DNA of 64,000 nucleotides from positions 1 through 64,000 of the forward strand of contig CALUOQ010000002.1 of NCBI GenBank assembly GCA_944322325.1, given 5' to 3'. Origin of the DNA: an uncultured Alloprevotella sp. (GTDB lineage: Bacteria > Bacteroidota > Bacteroidia > Bacteroidales > Bacteroidaceae). Both the position numbers and the translations under genes were made by a program. This document shows, piece by piece, positions 20,205-29,707 of the stretch. The notes under the pieces were generated by a model that did no database searches, was not told the DNA's origin, and was given only the letters and a program-made list of their open reading frames with translations. Each line of letters opens with the position of its first letter. Positions within the stretch are counted from its first letter, which is position 1.

Positions 20205-20246
20205 GGCTGACAGATTTTCGTGGGACAATGACCGAATCGTACGGAC

Positions 20247-21719
20247 TTACTGCGCAGCACCGGCAGTCAGTTCGAAAGCGGCGCGCAGCTCTTCGTGGTC
20301 GTCGAAGTGGTGCTTCACGCCTTCCACTTCCTGATAAGGTTCGTGGCCCTTGCCCGCCACGAGGACGACGTCGCCCGCTTGGGCCATCAGACAAGCAGTG
20401 CGGATGGCCTCACGCCGGTTGACGATGCACACGGTCTTCCGTCGCAAGTCCGCATCCAGTCCGGCCATCATGTCGTCGAGGATGTCCTCGGGCTTCTCAA
20501 AGCGCGGGTTGTCGCTGGTCAGGATGAGACGGTCACTGCGTAAGGCGGCCTCGCGCGCCATGAGCGGCCGCTTGCCCTTGTCGCGGTTTCCGCCGGCCCC
20601 GCACACGGTGATGACCCGGCCGCGCCCGTGAAGGATTTCGCGGACGGCGTCGAGTACATTAACCAACGCATCGGGCGTATGTGCATAATCGACGATGGCG
20701 CTGAATCCTGCCGGGGCACGCATGGCTTCGAAGCGGCCGTTGACAGGCGCCAGCGTCGACAGGACACGCAGCACGTCGTCCGGTTCCTTGCCCAGCATCA
20801 CTGCGGCACCGTAGACGGCTAACAGGTTGGACACATTGAAGCGCCCGACAAAACGGACGCTGACCTCGCGACCGTCGATGTCGAGCAACATGCCCTCAAG
20901 ACTTTCTTCGAGAATGCGCCCCTTGAAGTCGGCCGCCGTGCGGGTGGAGTAGGTGCGCACCGTGGCGACCGTGTTCTGCACCATGATGCCCCCGTTGCGG
21001 TCGTCAGCATTCGTAATGGCAAACGCGTCCTTACCGAGACCGTCAAAGAAGGCTTTCTTGGCGTCGCGGTAGTTCTCGAAGGTTTTATGATAGTCCAAGT
21101 GGTCGCGCGTCAGGTTGGTAAAAATACCGCCCGCAAAGGTCAGGCCGCCTATCCGCTTCTGATGAATGGCGTGCGAGCTGCATTCCATGAACGCGTACTG
21201 ACATCCGGCGTCGGCCATGCGTCCGAGCAATTGGTTAAGGGTGACAGGGTCGGGCGTAGTGTGGTCGGCAGGAACTGCCTCGCCGTCAATGTAGTTGCAC
21301 ACCGTTGAGCAAAGGCCGCATTTGTAACCGAACGCCCGGAACATCTCGTAGAGCAGCGTGGCGATCGTTGTCTTTCCGTTTGTCCCCGTCACGCCGACCA
21401 GCTTCATCCGGTTCGTCGGGTCGCCGCAGAAAGTGGTAGCAACCGGCCCCGCAGCGTCCTCCGTATCGGCCACCCTGATCCACGTAACGCCAGCCGGACG
21501 CTCCGCGGGAAGCGGGTCGCTCACGAGTACAGCCACGGCACCCTGCTCAATGGCCTTGCCGATATAGGCATGGCCGTCGGTTTGTGTGCCTTTGACCGCG
21601 ACGAACAAATCGCCGGGTTTTACCTTGCGCGAATCGATGTTCACGCCGGAAATTTCGAGGTCAGTCGGTCCGCTCACTTCGAGCGGCCGCACTTTCTGGA
21701 GGACTTCGGACAGTTTCAT
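20247..21719 (-). CDS. murE: UDP-MurNAc-tripeptide synthetase (adds meso-DAP)
   Basis: The 490-residue Mur ligase has the N-terminal uridine-binding domain ('[16 protein letters not shown]'-like stretch), the ATP loop '[18 protein letters not shown]', and the C-terminal motif '[18 protein letters not shown]'. The 'DNPR' motif is the signature of enzymes that add meso-diaminopimelate rather than lysine. The start at 21719 ([12 protein letters not shown]) is the family start; an upstream in-frame ATG is not used. Confidence 0.95.
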   Translation of the reverse strand: MKLSEVLQKVRPLEVSGPTDLEISGVNIDSRKVKPGDLFVAVKGTQTDGHAYIGKAIEQGAVAVLVSDPLPAERPAGVTWIRVADTEDAAGPVATTFCGDPTNRMKLVGVTGTNGKTTIATLLYEMFRAFGYKCGLCSTVCNYIDGEAVPADHTTPDPVTLNQLLGRMADAGCQYAFMECSSHAIHQKRIGGLTFAGGIFTNLTRDHLDYHKTFENYRDAKKAFFDGLGKDAFAITNADDRNGGIMVQNTVATVRTYSTRTAADFKGRILEESLEGMLLDIDGREVSVRFVGRFNVSNLLAVYGAAVMLGKEPDDVLRVLSTLAPVNGRFEAMRAPAGFSAIVDYAHTPDALVNVLDAVREILHGRGRVITVCGAGGNRDKGKRPLMAREAALRSDRLILTSDNPRFEKPEDILDDMMAGLDADLRRKTVCIVNRREAIRTACLMAQAGDVVLVAGKGHEPYQEVEGVKHHFDDHEELRAAFELTAGAAQ

Positions 21720-21780
21720 AATCGTATCGATAGTCAACACTACGTATTATTTCTGTATTTCACCACAGTTCCCGCGTTTT

Positions 21781-24042
21781 TCAGGAAGCCGTATTCTTCT
21801 TCGTTGTGTCAGCCGACATGTGTGGTCCCGCTCCACGCGTCGCGAGACTGTCGGCCTTTTCGTGTGTCACTCGCCTGGGGTGCGTTTTCTTGCGGTGCAC
21901 ATCGGTACTCAATTCCAACCGTACGGTCTTCCCCCGTACAGCGGGTGTTCCCGCCGGCAGGCTCTGACGTACAACGCTCCCCGTGCCTTGCAACGTGGCG
22001 TGCAGTCCGGCTTTCTCCATCTGAAAGACGGCATCGCGGGCGCCCATCCCGATAACGTCGGGCACCTCGCCGGCCGGTTCCTCGCTGAGAGTCAACTGCA
22101 CCTTGCCGTCGTTCGTCTCACTCCATCCCCACAGCGGCAGGTCGTCCTCAGCGTCAGGTTCTTCGTGTTCCACGCCCAGCGTTTCAAGCAAGCGGGCCGC
22201 CGCCCTGAGATCGCCGTTCTTCACGTAAGGCACCGGCTCGTGCACGGTGTCGCGCGCCGTGGCAATCTCTGGATGCACGCGCAGCGCCATGATCGACTCG
22301 GACACACGGCGGAACACCGGGCCGCACTGGCCGCCTCCCGAAGCCGGGTAGCCCTTCTGTATACATACGATACAGGAGTACAGCGGCTTGTCGCTGGGGA
22401 AGTAACCGGCAAAAGACACCAGATACTGCGACGTAAAGCCAGCCGACGTCCACACCTGCGCCGTGCCGGTCTTGCCCGAAACCTTGAAGTTCGGGTTGCC
22501 CGCCTGTCGGCCCAAGCCGCGACTGACGACCCACTCGAGAATCTGCTGAAGGTTGGCGAGGGTCTGAGGTTTACACATCTGCTCGCGTACCACTTCCACG
22601 GGAAACTCGCGCACAGTCTCCCCACCGCGCATCACGCGCTTCACCAGACGCGGCCGCACCATCTTGCCGCCGTTGGCTATGCCGTTGTAAAACATCAGCG
22701 TATTAATGGGCGGCACCTGCGTCTCGTAACCGATGCTCATCCATGCCAGCGCGGTCTTCGACCAGTTACTGCCGTCGGCCTTGGGGTGGCGGATACGCGG
22801 GCGGGCATATCCGGGAATCGGGACGCGCGTGTCCTCAGCGATACCGGTGCGATAGACGCCGTCAACGAACTTCTTGGGATTGTCGAAATAGTATTTGTCT
22901 ATCAAATAGCTGACACCGATGTTCGAAGAATACTCGAGTATCTGCGGAACGGTGAGCTCGCCGTAACCGCCGCGATACCAGTTGTGGTCACGCATACGAC
23001 GGCCGTGCATTTCGAGGATGCCGCTACCCGTATTGACGCGGGTGTTCATGTCGATGTAACCGTCGTCCATGGCCACCATAAAGGAAACGGGTTTGAACAC
23101 AGACCCTGGTTCGCGCAGGTCACTCACGGCGCCGTTGCGGATCTCCCTGTATTTTCCGTCGGCACAGCGCGACAGCGTAGTGATAGCCTTGATGTCGCCC
23201 GTCGCTACCTCCATCAGGATACACACCCCCGAATTGGCCTCCAACTCGGTGAGCTTGTCTTTCAGGGCCATCTCGCAGATGTCCTGCATACCGACGTCGA
23301 GCGTCGTCTCGATGTCGAAACCGTCCTGCGCCGGTATGTCCACAAAACTCAGGTAACGGTTCATCACCTTCTTGCGATGTGTCAGGCCCGGCTTGCCGCG
23401 CAACAGGGAATCGAAAGCCAGTTCCAGACCGAAGCGGGCACTGTCCTTGCCGGCATAGAGTTCGCCGATGGTACGCGTGGCCAGCGACCCGAAAGGTTTC
23501 TTGCGCAACTTGAATTCCTCGACATGAAAGCCGCCGCGATAGGCAGGCAGCGAGAAATAGGGCAACTGCTTCACGGCTTTGTACTGGATGTACGAGATGC
23601 GCTTGGGATAAAGCGGCCAGTGGTGGCTCTCCTTGCGCCGGCCTTTTCGCAGCAGTTTGCGGAACTCGTCGGGGTCGATGTCGGGAAACAAGTGGTGCAT
23701 CCCGTCACAAATACTGTCCATCTTGGCTTCGAGAAGGGAGTCACGGCGTTGCTGGTCCTTGGCCCGGCGCGCGCTGTCCTTCTCCCAGGACATAAAGTCC
23801 ATATACATTTTATATTGCGGCAGCGAGCTGGCCAGCAGTTGCCCGTCGGCCGAAAAGATGTTGCCACGCTCCGCGTCGACGGGAACATCGTCCTTGACGA
23901 AACGGTCGCTCACGGCTTCCCAGTAGTCGCGCTCCACGAACATGATATAGGCGGCCTTGCCGAGCACGCTCAGGCCCAGCAATCCCAATATCACGGTCAC
24001 CAGAAAGTAACGGGGCATCACTTTTTTTCCGGGAAACTTCAT
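21781..24042 (-). CDS. ftsI: Division transpeptidase FtsI/PBP3-type with PASTA domain
   Basis: This 753-residue protein has an N-terminal membrane anchor (YFLVTVILGLLGLSVLGKAAY), a dimerisation domain and a transpeptidase domain. The catalytic motifs are SxxK in 'GSVFKPVSFM', SxN in 'YSSNIGVSYL' and KTGT in 'KVSGKTGTAQVW'. One C-terminal PASTA domain (about residues 635-700, 'EVPDVIGMGARDAVFQMEKA') is followed by a basic tail. It cross-links septal peptidoglycan together with FtsW. ftsL-like and murE genes flank it in the same operon. Confidence 0.93.
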   Translation of the reverse strand: MKFPGKKVMPRYFLVTVILGLLGLSVLGKAAYIMFVERDYWEAVSDRFVKDDVPVDAERGNIFSADGQLLASSLPQYKMYMDFMSWEKDSARRAKDQQRRDSLLEAKMDSICDGMHHLFPDIDPDEFRKLLRKGRRKESHHWPLYPKRISYIQYKAVKQLPYFSLPAYRGGFHVEEFKLRKKPFGSLATRTIGELYAGKDSARFGLELAFDSLLRGKPGLTHRKKVMNRYLSFVDIPAQDGFDIETTLDVGMQDICEMALKDKLTELEANSGVCILMEVATGDIKAITTLSRCADGKYREIRNGAVSDLREPGSVFKPVSFMVAMDDGYIDMNTRVNTGSGILEMHGRRMRDHNWYRGGYGELTVPQILEYSSNIGVSYLIDKYYFDNPKKFVDGVYRTGIAEDTRVPIPGYARPRIRHPKADGSNWSKTALAWMSIGYETQVPPINTLMFYNGIANGGKMVRPRLVKRVMRGGETVREFPVEVVREQMCKPQTLANLQQILEWVVSRGLGRQAGNPNFKVSGKTGTAQVWTSAGFTSQYLVSFAGYFPSDKPLYSCIVCIQKGYPASGGGQCGPVFRRVSESIMALRVHPEIATARDTVHEPVPYVKNGDLRAAARLLETLGVEHEEPDAEDDLPLWGWSETNDGKVQLTLSEEPAGEVPDVIGMGARDAVFQMEKAGLHATLQGTGSVVRQSLPAGTPAVRGKTVRLELSTDVHRKKTHPRRVTHEKADSLATRGAGPHMSADTTKKNTAS

Positions 24043-24065
24043 GGTCGGACTACTTCTTTAATGAA

Positions 24066-24545
24066 TTATTCGGAGTCGACGTACAACGTGTAGGGCGGCG
24101 TGGTAGCCGTCTGCAACGTACTGTCGTGCGTCTGTTTCAGATACTCTTCGACGTAGCTGCGCCGCGTACGTTCCATCAGCTCGCTCGAACGGGTCAGCGT
24201 GCGGTACTGCTCGTCAACACGCTGTTTCTGCAAGGCGTCGATTTCGAGCAACTCCTGCTGGCTGGCGTAGCGATTGCTCACATATATAATAATGAACAAC
24301 ACGATCATCACGATGAACGGAAACTGCCGGCGGAACCATGCGCCCGCCAGTATGTCGCCGCCGAGGATGGAGCGCAGTGACAGGTTGGTACGCTCGCCCT
24401 CTCCGTCGCTGTCCGTAAACTTACGGATGGCGCGGCGGGCCTGCTCGGTGTCGCTGGGTGCGGGCTTCTCGTCCGGGGCGGCCTGATCGACCGGTTCGTC
24501 GGGCTGGACAAGGTTTTCGTCGTCGATGTCGCTGTTTTTTCTCAT
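24066..24545 (-). CDS. ftsL: FtsL-like division protein
   Basis: The 159-residue protein has an acidic, Pro-rich cytoplasmic N-terminus of about 75 residues, one membrane helix (FIVMIVLFIIIYVSNRYA) and a short periplasmic coiled coil rich in Gln, Leu and Arg. Its place between rsmH and ftsI and the bitopic layout identify it as the Bacteroidota FtsL equivalent, which links FtsW/FtsI to the divisome. It overlaps rsmH by 4 bp. Confidence 0.8.
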   Translation of the reverse strand: MRKNSDIDDENLVQPDEPVDQAAPDEKPAPSDTEQARRAIRKFTDSDGEGERTNLSLRSILGGDILAGAWFRRQFPFIVMIVLFIIIYVSNRYASQQELLEIDALQKQRVDEQYRTLTRSSELMERTRRSYVEEYLKQTHDSTLQTATTPPYTLYVDSE

Positions 24546-25483
24546 GATTCTTCTGTATCTTCGGGCAACGCTACACGCTCGGCAATACGCAATTTGGCGC
24601 TCCGGCTGCGCGGATTGGCGGTCTGCTCGGCCTCATCGGGAATGATGACCCGGTTGTTCACTGCGCGGAAAGGGGCCAGCCGGTTGCCGAAAAAGTCCTG
24701 CTCGACCCGCCCGTCGATGTTGCCCGCACGGACGTAGTTCTTGACCATGCGGTCCTCCAAGGAATGGTATGTCAGTACGACGAGGCGTCCGCCCGGTCGC
24801 AACGCCCGGACAGCCGCATCCAGCAGTTCGTGCAGCGCGTCCATCTCATGATTCACCTCAATGCGCAAAGCCTGGAAAACGCGGGCCATATCCTTCTTCT
24901 CACGATCGCGCCCAATCAGCGGACGAACGACTTCAATCAGATTTTCGACGGTTTCAACGGGCTTTTCAGCACGTCGGCGCACCAAGGCGGCGGCCAGGCG
25001 CCGCCCATTCTTGAGCTCGCCATACAGCTGGAAGATGCGGGCCAAATCGGCTTCAGCATAGCGGTTTACCACGTCGGCCGCCGTCTGACGGGCCCGGACA
25101 TTCATGCGCATGTCGAGCGGAGCATCAAAACGGAAGGAGAAACCGCGCGTCGCGTCGTCGAAATGGTGACTCGACACGCCCAGGTCGGCCAATATGCCGT
25201 CGACCGGTGCCGCGTCGTAATAGCGCAGCCAGTTAGCCAGGTAGCGGAAATTGCTCCGGACGAAGGTGAAACGTGCATCGTCGGGGGCATTGGACTGCGC
25301 ATCGAGGTCCTGATCGAACCCCAACAGACGGCCATCGGGACCAAGGCGGCGCAAAATCTCACGCGAATGGCCCGCGCCGCCCAGCGTGACGTCGACATAC
25401 GTGCCATCGGGGCGGACGTTGAGTCCGTCGACACTTGCGGTGAGCAACACCGGTACGTGGTAGGTCGGAGCGGTCAGGGTCAT
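24542..25483 (-). CDS. rsmH: 16S rRNA m4C1402 methyltransferase
   Basis: The 313-residue SAM-dependent methyltransferase (MraW) shows 'YHVPVLL' at the N-terminus, 'GTYVDVTLGGAGHSREIL' as SAM-binding loop, 'GILADLGVSSHHFDDATRGFSFR' and 'LVVLTYHSLEDRMVKN' near the C-terminus. It N4-methylates C1402 in the ribosomal P site. It overlaps mraZ and the ftsL-like gene by 4 bp each, consistent with translational coupling. Confidence 0.96.
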   Translation of the reverse strand: MTLTAPTYHVPVLLTASVDGLNVRPDGTYVDVTLGGAGHSREILRRLGPDGRLLGFDQDLDAQSNAPDDARFTFVRSNFRYLANWLRYYDAAPVDGILADLGVSSHHFDDATRGFSFRFDAPLDMRMNVRARQTAADVVNRYAEADLARIFQLYGELKNGRRLAAALVRRRAEKPVETVENLIEVVRPLIGRDREKKDMARVFQALRIEVNHEMDALHELLDAAVRALRPGGRLVVLTYHSLEDRMVKNYVRAGNIDGRVEQDFFGNRLAPFRAVNNRVIIPDEAEQTANPRSRSAKLRIAERVALPEDTEES

Positions 25484-25923
25484 GCGTGCGTAGGGTTAAG
25501 CATTTGTTGCAGGTCGGCGGCCACGTCGGCCATGAAAGGCAGTTCGTCATCGCCACCAGCCCAGATTTCTATCGTCTCGTCCATGCCGACAAAAGTCACT
25601 TCCTGCCCGATGCCCGCCAGACGGAGATAACGTTTCGGGATAAGGAAACGGCCGGAAGCGTCAAGCGAGAAGACCTCCACATCGGCCACGTAGCGGCGGA
25701 ACAGCATACGGTGGTCGCCGTTCCACGCGTCGAGCCGGCTGCGCAAGTCGGCCACCTCAGCGTCCCACGCCGCCCGCGGATAAACCGTCAGGCAGACCTG
25801 AAACGCATCCCGGCGGAGTACAAACTCAGTCTCGCCGTCCCGCAAAAGTTTGCGAAACGGCGCTGGAAGGAACACACGTCCCTTCGCGTCGAGCTTGGCT
25901 GTCATCGTTCCCGTGAAGCGCAT
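25480..25923 (-). CDS. mraZ: Transcriptional regulator MraZ
   Basis: The 147-residue protein has two SpoVT/AbrB-like domains. The first has 'TAKLDAKGRVFLPAPFRKLL' and the second 'FSLDASGRFLIPKRYLRLAGIGQEVTFVGM'. MraZ is the DNA-binding first gene of the dcw cluster and commonly represses its own promoter through repeated short boxes. The start at 25923 gives the usual family length; a longer frame upstream runs into the promoter. Confidence 0.93.
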   Translation of the reverse strand: MRFTGTMTAKLDAKGRVFLPAPFRKLLRDGETEFVLRRDAFQVCLTVYPRAAWDAEVADLRSRLDAWNGDHRMLFRRYVADVEVFSLDASGRFLIPKRYLRLAGIGQEVTFVGMDETIEIWAGGDDELPFMADVAADLQQMLNPTHA

Positions 25924-25944
25924 TATGCACAGGCTAAGAGTTTT

Positions 25945-25952
25945 CAAAATTA
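25945..25952 (-). promoter_or_regulatory. Possible -7 box of the dcw operon
   Basis: The minus strand reads TAATTTTG (TAnnTTTG), 22 bp upstream of the mraZ start. MraZ operator repeats are not obvious to me in this AT-rich leader. Confidence 0.4.
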
Positions 25953-26179
25953 CGGCTTTTTCCCCACAATTCCCCACGATAGCGCAAAATTTTTCTTCCG
26001 CTTCTTAAAAGATAAGGAAGAATGCGATAAAAACGGCTAAAACTGAGAGAGATTCAAAAACAGCTTCAGGTGGAGGACGCGACAGCCTCAACACGCTTCA
26101 TGACCGCCACGCGAACTCCCGTAGCTCAGTCTTCGTCACTTACGCCGCAACCGTGGATCACACCACCGCCGACCCGCGA

Positions 26180-26265
26180 AAAACGAAGACTACGATAGAA
26201 ATTCCTATCGCTACGACAGAAAGAACGGGGACTACGCTCGTTTTCACAGGGACTGCACTTCTCCC
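26180..26265. repeat. Dispersed intergenic repeat copy
   Basis: The segment contains GATAGAAATTCCTATCGCTACGACAGAAA followed by GGGACTACGCTCGTTTTCA in separate blocks, matching the copies near 2.3 and 15.4 kb. All are in gaps between genes. No coding frame in 25953-26421 looks real. Confidence 0.6.
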
Positions 26266-26284
26266 GACGGGAAGAAACCGGGGA

Positions 26285-26339
26285 ACAAAAAACGCCGTAC
26301 CGGGCGGACGCCTCACTATGTGCGTCCGTCCGGTACGGC
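26285..26339 (-). terminator. Strong terminator behind the three-unit PCMD gene
   Basis: GCCGTACCGGGCGGACGC (26294-26311) pairs with GCGTCCGTCCGGTACGGC (26322-26339) with one mismatch. On the minus strand the hairpin is followed by a T-rich run (26285-26291). It lies 80 bp past the stop codon at 26422. Confidence 0.8.
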
Positions 26340-26421
26340 TTATGAAAGCTCACAAGGGAGCTATGGAGATTCGACAAGCGCTCCGCCTCTCCCCCTGCGG
26401 GCGAGGCGAAGCACCAGTTCT

Positions 26422-29400
26422 TTACTTCTTCATCACTTTCTTACCGTTAATGATGAGGATGCCCTTGCCGTCCTTCGACGTCGGGCGGCCCTGCAAGTCG
26501 TATGCCGTGCCATTGTGCTGTCCGGCTTCGACACCGTCGATGCCCACGGGAACCGGCAACTTGAACTGCACCTTATAGATGTGCTCGTTCTCCGAGTTGA
26601 CCTCGTAGTCGTTACCCTTGACCGTCAGCGTCAGCACGGCTTTTTCTTTGTCATAGCTCGTCTCGACCGTGGCGCCGGCACCGTTCGACGTGTAGGCCAG
26701 TTTCGACTCTTCGAAGTCTACCGACGACAGGTCGAGTACCTCATAGTTGTCCACCGCGAAGCCCGGAACCGTCTTACCGTCGTAAGTCAGCGTAGCCAGC
26801 TGGGAGTTGTAAACCAGAACAACGTCGTCGATCGTCAGCGAGTTGCCAGCACCGATGGCCGCACGGTCGTCGTTGAAATAGTCTGAGGAGGAGAATATCA
26901 GATTTATCTTCTCGGGAACCGCGTCGGACTGGTAGGTGAGCGGAAGACTCAGCGTCGTCCACTCCGCGTAGTCGCCCTCGATCTTATGGTTGAGCGTCGC
27001 TATGCACTCGGCGTTCTCGGACTTCGTCACGCCCTCCGTGATGAGACCCATCACGTCGCGGTCGCGATCCGTCATTACCTCCTTGGCCGGAGACTCGTTG
27101 GCCATGTTGATGCCCACGCCGACCGTCGAGGTGAACGTACCCTTCCACAACATGGCGGCTACCGTCGCCACTTCCTCAGGCTTATCCGTGCCGTGAGTGC
27201 GCTTGAACGTGAACTTCACCGAGTCAGGACGGGCTGCGAACGCAGCGCCGCCGAACGAGCCTCCGTCGGTCTCCGTCGCTTGGTAAGGGAACATGCTCAC
27301 TACCCGCGCGGCATTCCACGGCGTACCTATCGAAAGATAACCCGGGGCGTTCTGGCCCATCGTGCCCAAACCGGTAAACATGTTGGAAATTGCCACTGCG
27401 TAGTTGCCCGCATCGACCGTGTCACGTTCCACCAACTCGAAGTTCAGTATCTGGTTGATGTTCGACGACTTCCAGCCGACTGGCTGCTCGCCGGTACCGG
27501 CCGTGTAGTACATACCGGCGCCCTGATAAGGCGTACAGGTTTCCCAGCTGCCGTCAAAGCTGCCGTTCATCAACTGGTAACTGTCCGCCAGCTTGAACTG
27601 TACCTTATAAGTATGTACGTTGTCGGAGTTGACCTCATAGTCGTTGCCCTTCACCGTCAGCGTAAGGCGGGCCGTCACGGCGTCGTAGCTCGTCTCTACC
27701 GTGGCGCCGGCACCGTTCGACGTGAAGGCCAGCTGCGACTCCTCGAAGTCCACCGACGACAGGTCAAGTACCTCGTAGTTGTCCACCGCGAAGCCCGGAA
27801 CCGTCTCACCGTCGTACGTCAACGTAGCCAGCTGAGAGTTGTAAACCAGCTCGACGTCGTCAATCGTCAGCGAGTTGCCCGCGCCGATGGCCGAACGGTC
27901 GTCGTTGAAATAGTCTGAGGAGGAGAATATCAGGTTTATCTTCTCGGGAACAGACTCGGACTGGTAGGTAAACGGAAGGCTCAGCGTCGTCCAGTCCGCG
28001 TAGTTGCCCTCGATCTTGTGGTTGAGCGTCGCAATGCATTCGGCGTCCTCGGATTTCGTCACGCCCTCCGTGATGAGACCCATCACGTCGCGGTCGCGGT
28101 CAGTCATCACCTCCTTAGCCGGAGACTCGTTCGTCATGTTGATGCCCACGCCGACCGTCGAGGTGAACGTGCCCTTCCATAGCATGGCCGCTACCGTGGC
28201 CACCTCTTCAGGCCTCTCCGTTCCGTGCGTGCGCTTGAACGTGAACTTCACCGAGTCGGGACGAGCTGCGAACGTAGCGCCGCCGAACGAGCCGCCATCG
28301 GTCTCCGTTGCCTGGTAAGGGAACATGCTCACTACCCGCGCGGCGTTCCAGGGCGTGCCTATCGAAAGATAACCCGGCGCATTCTGGCCCATCGTGCCCA
28401 AACCGGTGAACATATTGGAGATAGCCACCGCATAATTGCCCGCATCGACCGTGTCACGCTCCACCAACTCGAAGTTCAGTATCTGGTTGATGTTCGACGA
28501 CTTCCAGCCGACTGGCTGCTCACCGGTACCGGCCGTGTAGTACACACCGGCGCCCTGGTAAGGCGTGCAGGTCTCCCAGCTGCCGTCGAAACTGCCGTTC
28601 ATCAACTGATCGCTGTCCGCCAGCTTGAACTGTACCTTATAAGTATGTACGTTGTCGGAGTTGACCTCATAGTCATTGCCCTTCACCGTCAGCGTAAGGC
28701 GGGCCGTCACGGCATCGTAGCTCGTCTCTACCGTGGCGCCGGCACCGTTCGACGTGTATTCTACCTTATTTCTATCATAGGTCACCGACGACAGGTCGAG
28801 TACCTCGTAGTTGTCCACTGCGAAGCCCGGAACCGTCTCACCGTCGTACGTCAACGTAGCCAGCTGAGAGTTGTAAACCAGCTCGACGTCGTCAATCGTC
28901 AGCGAGTTGCCCGCGCCGATGGCCGCACGGTCGTCGTTGAAATAGTCTGAGGAGGAGAATATCAGGTTTATCTTCTCGGGAACAGCCTCGGACTGGTAGG
29001 TAAGCGGAAGGCTCAGCGTCGTCCAGTCCGCGTAGTTGCCTTCGATCTTGTGGTTGAGCGTCGCGATGCATTCGGCGTCCTCGGACTTCGTCACGCCCTC
29101 CGTGATAAGACCCATCACGTCGCGGTCGCGGTCCGTCATCACCTCCTTAGCCGGAGACTCGTTCGTCATGTTGATGCCCACGCCGACCGTCGATGTGAAC
29201 GTGCCCTTCCATAGCATGGCCGCTACCGTGGCCACCTCTTCAGGCTTCTCCGTTCCGTGTGTGCGCTTGAACGTGAACTTCACCGAGTCGGGACGATAAA
29301 CGAACGCAGCGCCGCCGAACGAGCCGCCGTCGGTCTCTGTTGCCTGGTAAGGGAATATGCTTACTACCCGCGCGGCGTTCCAGGGCGTGCCTATCGAAAG

Positions 29401-29697
29401 ATAACCCGGCGCATTCTGGCCCATCGTGCCCAGGCCCGTAAACTTGTTGGAGATAGCCACCGCATAATTACCCTCTTCGATGGTATCCTGCTTGACTAAC
29501 TCAAAATTCATGAGCTGGTAGATATTGGAGGCTTTCCAGCCGACAGGCTGTTGGCCGACGCTGTCGGTGTGGTATACACCGGCTCCCAGATAAGGCGTAC
29601 AAGCCTCCCATTTACCGTCGAAGCTGCCACCGATTTGCTGCGCAACTCCCGGACCTGCTGACAGTGCCAGCAGGCTAAACAACCATAATTTCTTCAT
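26422..29697 (-). CDS. Secreted protein with three nearly identical PCMD-type units
   Basis: The 1091-residue protein has a signal peptide (MKKLWLFSLLALSAGPGVAQ) and three copies of a 344-residue unit. Each unit has a PCMD-like (putative carbohydrate metabolism) domain beginning 'GSFDGxWExCTPYxGAG' and ending 'SLTIDDVxLVYNSQ', and then a strand-rich domain of about 80 residues ('ATLTYDGETVPGFAVDNYEVLDLSS'). The C-terminus 'DGKGILIINGKKVMKK' resembles the sorting or anchoring tails of secreted Bacteroidales proteins. The start at 29697 opens the signal peptide. The neighbouring upstream genes encode a Calycin-like protein, a beta-barrel and a PCMD lipoprotein, so all may form one surface assembly, perhaps for glycan binding. 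Confidence 0.75.
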   Translation of the reverse strand: MKKLWLFSLLALSAGPGVAQQIGGSFDGKWEACTPYLGAGVYHTDSVGQQPVGWKASNIYQLMNFELVKQDTIEEGNYAVAISNKFTGLGTMGQNAPGYLSIGTPWNAARVVSIFPYQATETDGGSFGGAAFVYRPDSVKFTFKRTHGTEKPEEVATVAAMLWKGTFTSTVGVGINMTNESPAKEVMTDRDRDVMGLITEGVTKSEDAECIATLNHKIEGNYADWTTLSLPLTYQSEAVPEKINLIFSSSDYFNDDRAAIGAGNSLTIDDVELVYNSQLATLTYDGETVPGFAVDNYEVLDLSSVTYDRNKVEYTSNGAGATVETSYDAVTARLTLTVKGNDYEVNSDNVHTYKVQFKLADSDQLMNGSFDGSWETCTPYQGAGVYYTAGTGEQPVGWKSSNINQILNFELVERDTVDAGNYAVAISNMFTGLGTMGQNAPGYLSIGTPWNAARVVSMFPYQATETDGGSFGGATFAARPDSVKFTFKRTHGTERPEEVATVAAMLWKGTFTSTVGVGINMTNESPAKEVMTDRDRDVMGLITEGVTKSEDAECIATLNHKIEGNYADWTTLSLPFTYQSESVPEKINLIFSSSDYFNDDRSAIGAGNSLTIDDVELVYNSQLATLTYDGETVPGFAVDNYEVLDLSSVDFEESQLAFTSNGAGATVETSYDAVTARLTLTVKGNDYEVNSDNVHTYKVQFKLADSYQLMNGSFDGSWETCTPYQGAGMYYTAGTGEQPVGWKSSNINQILNFELVERDTVDAGNYAVAISNMFTGLGTMGQNAPGYLSIGTPWNAARVVSMFPYQATETDGGSFGGAAFAARPDSVKFTFKRTHGTDKPEEVATVAAMLWKGTFTSTVGVGINMANESPAKEVMTDRDRDVMGLITEGVTKSENAECIATLNHKIEGDYAEWTTLSLPLTYQSDAVPEKINLIFSSSDYFNDDRAAIGAGNSLTIDDVVLVYNSQLATLTYDGKTVPGFAVDNYEVLDLSSVDFEESKLAYTSNGAGATVETSYDKEKAVLTLTVKGNDYEVNSENEHIYKVQFKLPVPVGIDGVEAGQHNGTAYDLQGRPTSKDGKGILIINGKKVMKK
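26536..29631. repeat. Three tandem 1032-bp units inside a gene
   Basis: The codons for 'GSFDG' recur at 29614-29628, 28582-28596 and 27550-27564, exactly 1032 bp apart each time. The units match closely at the DNA level, including third codon positions, with the central and 3'-most units most alike. This indicates recent duplication or ongoing conversion, and copy number can be expected to vary. Confidence 0.9.
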
Positions 29698-29707
29698 ATA
29701 TAAAAAG

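Noticed and set aside
21586..24093. An 835-codon frame opposite ftsI
   Set aside because: It is the mirror of a high-GC coding frame on the other strand; composition is Arg/His-rich and the true gene on the minus strand has all catalytic motifs.
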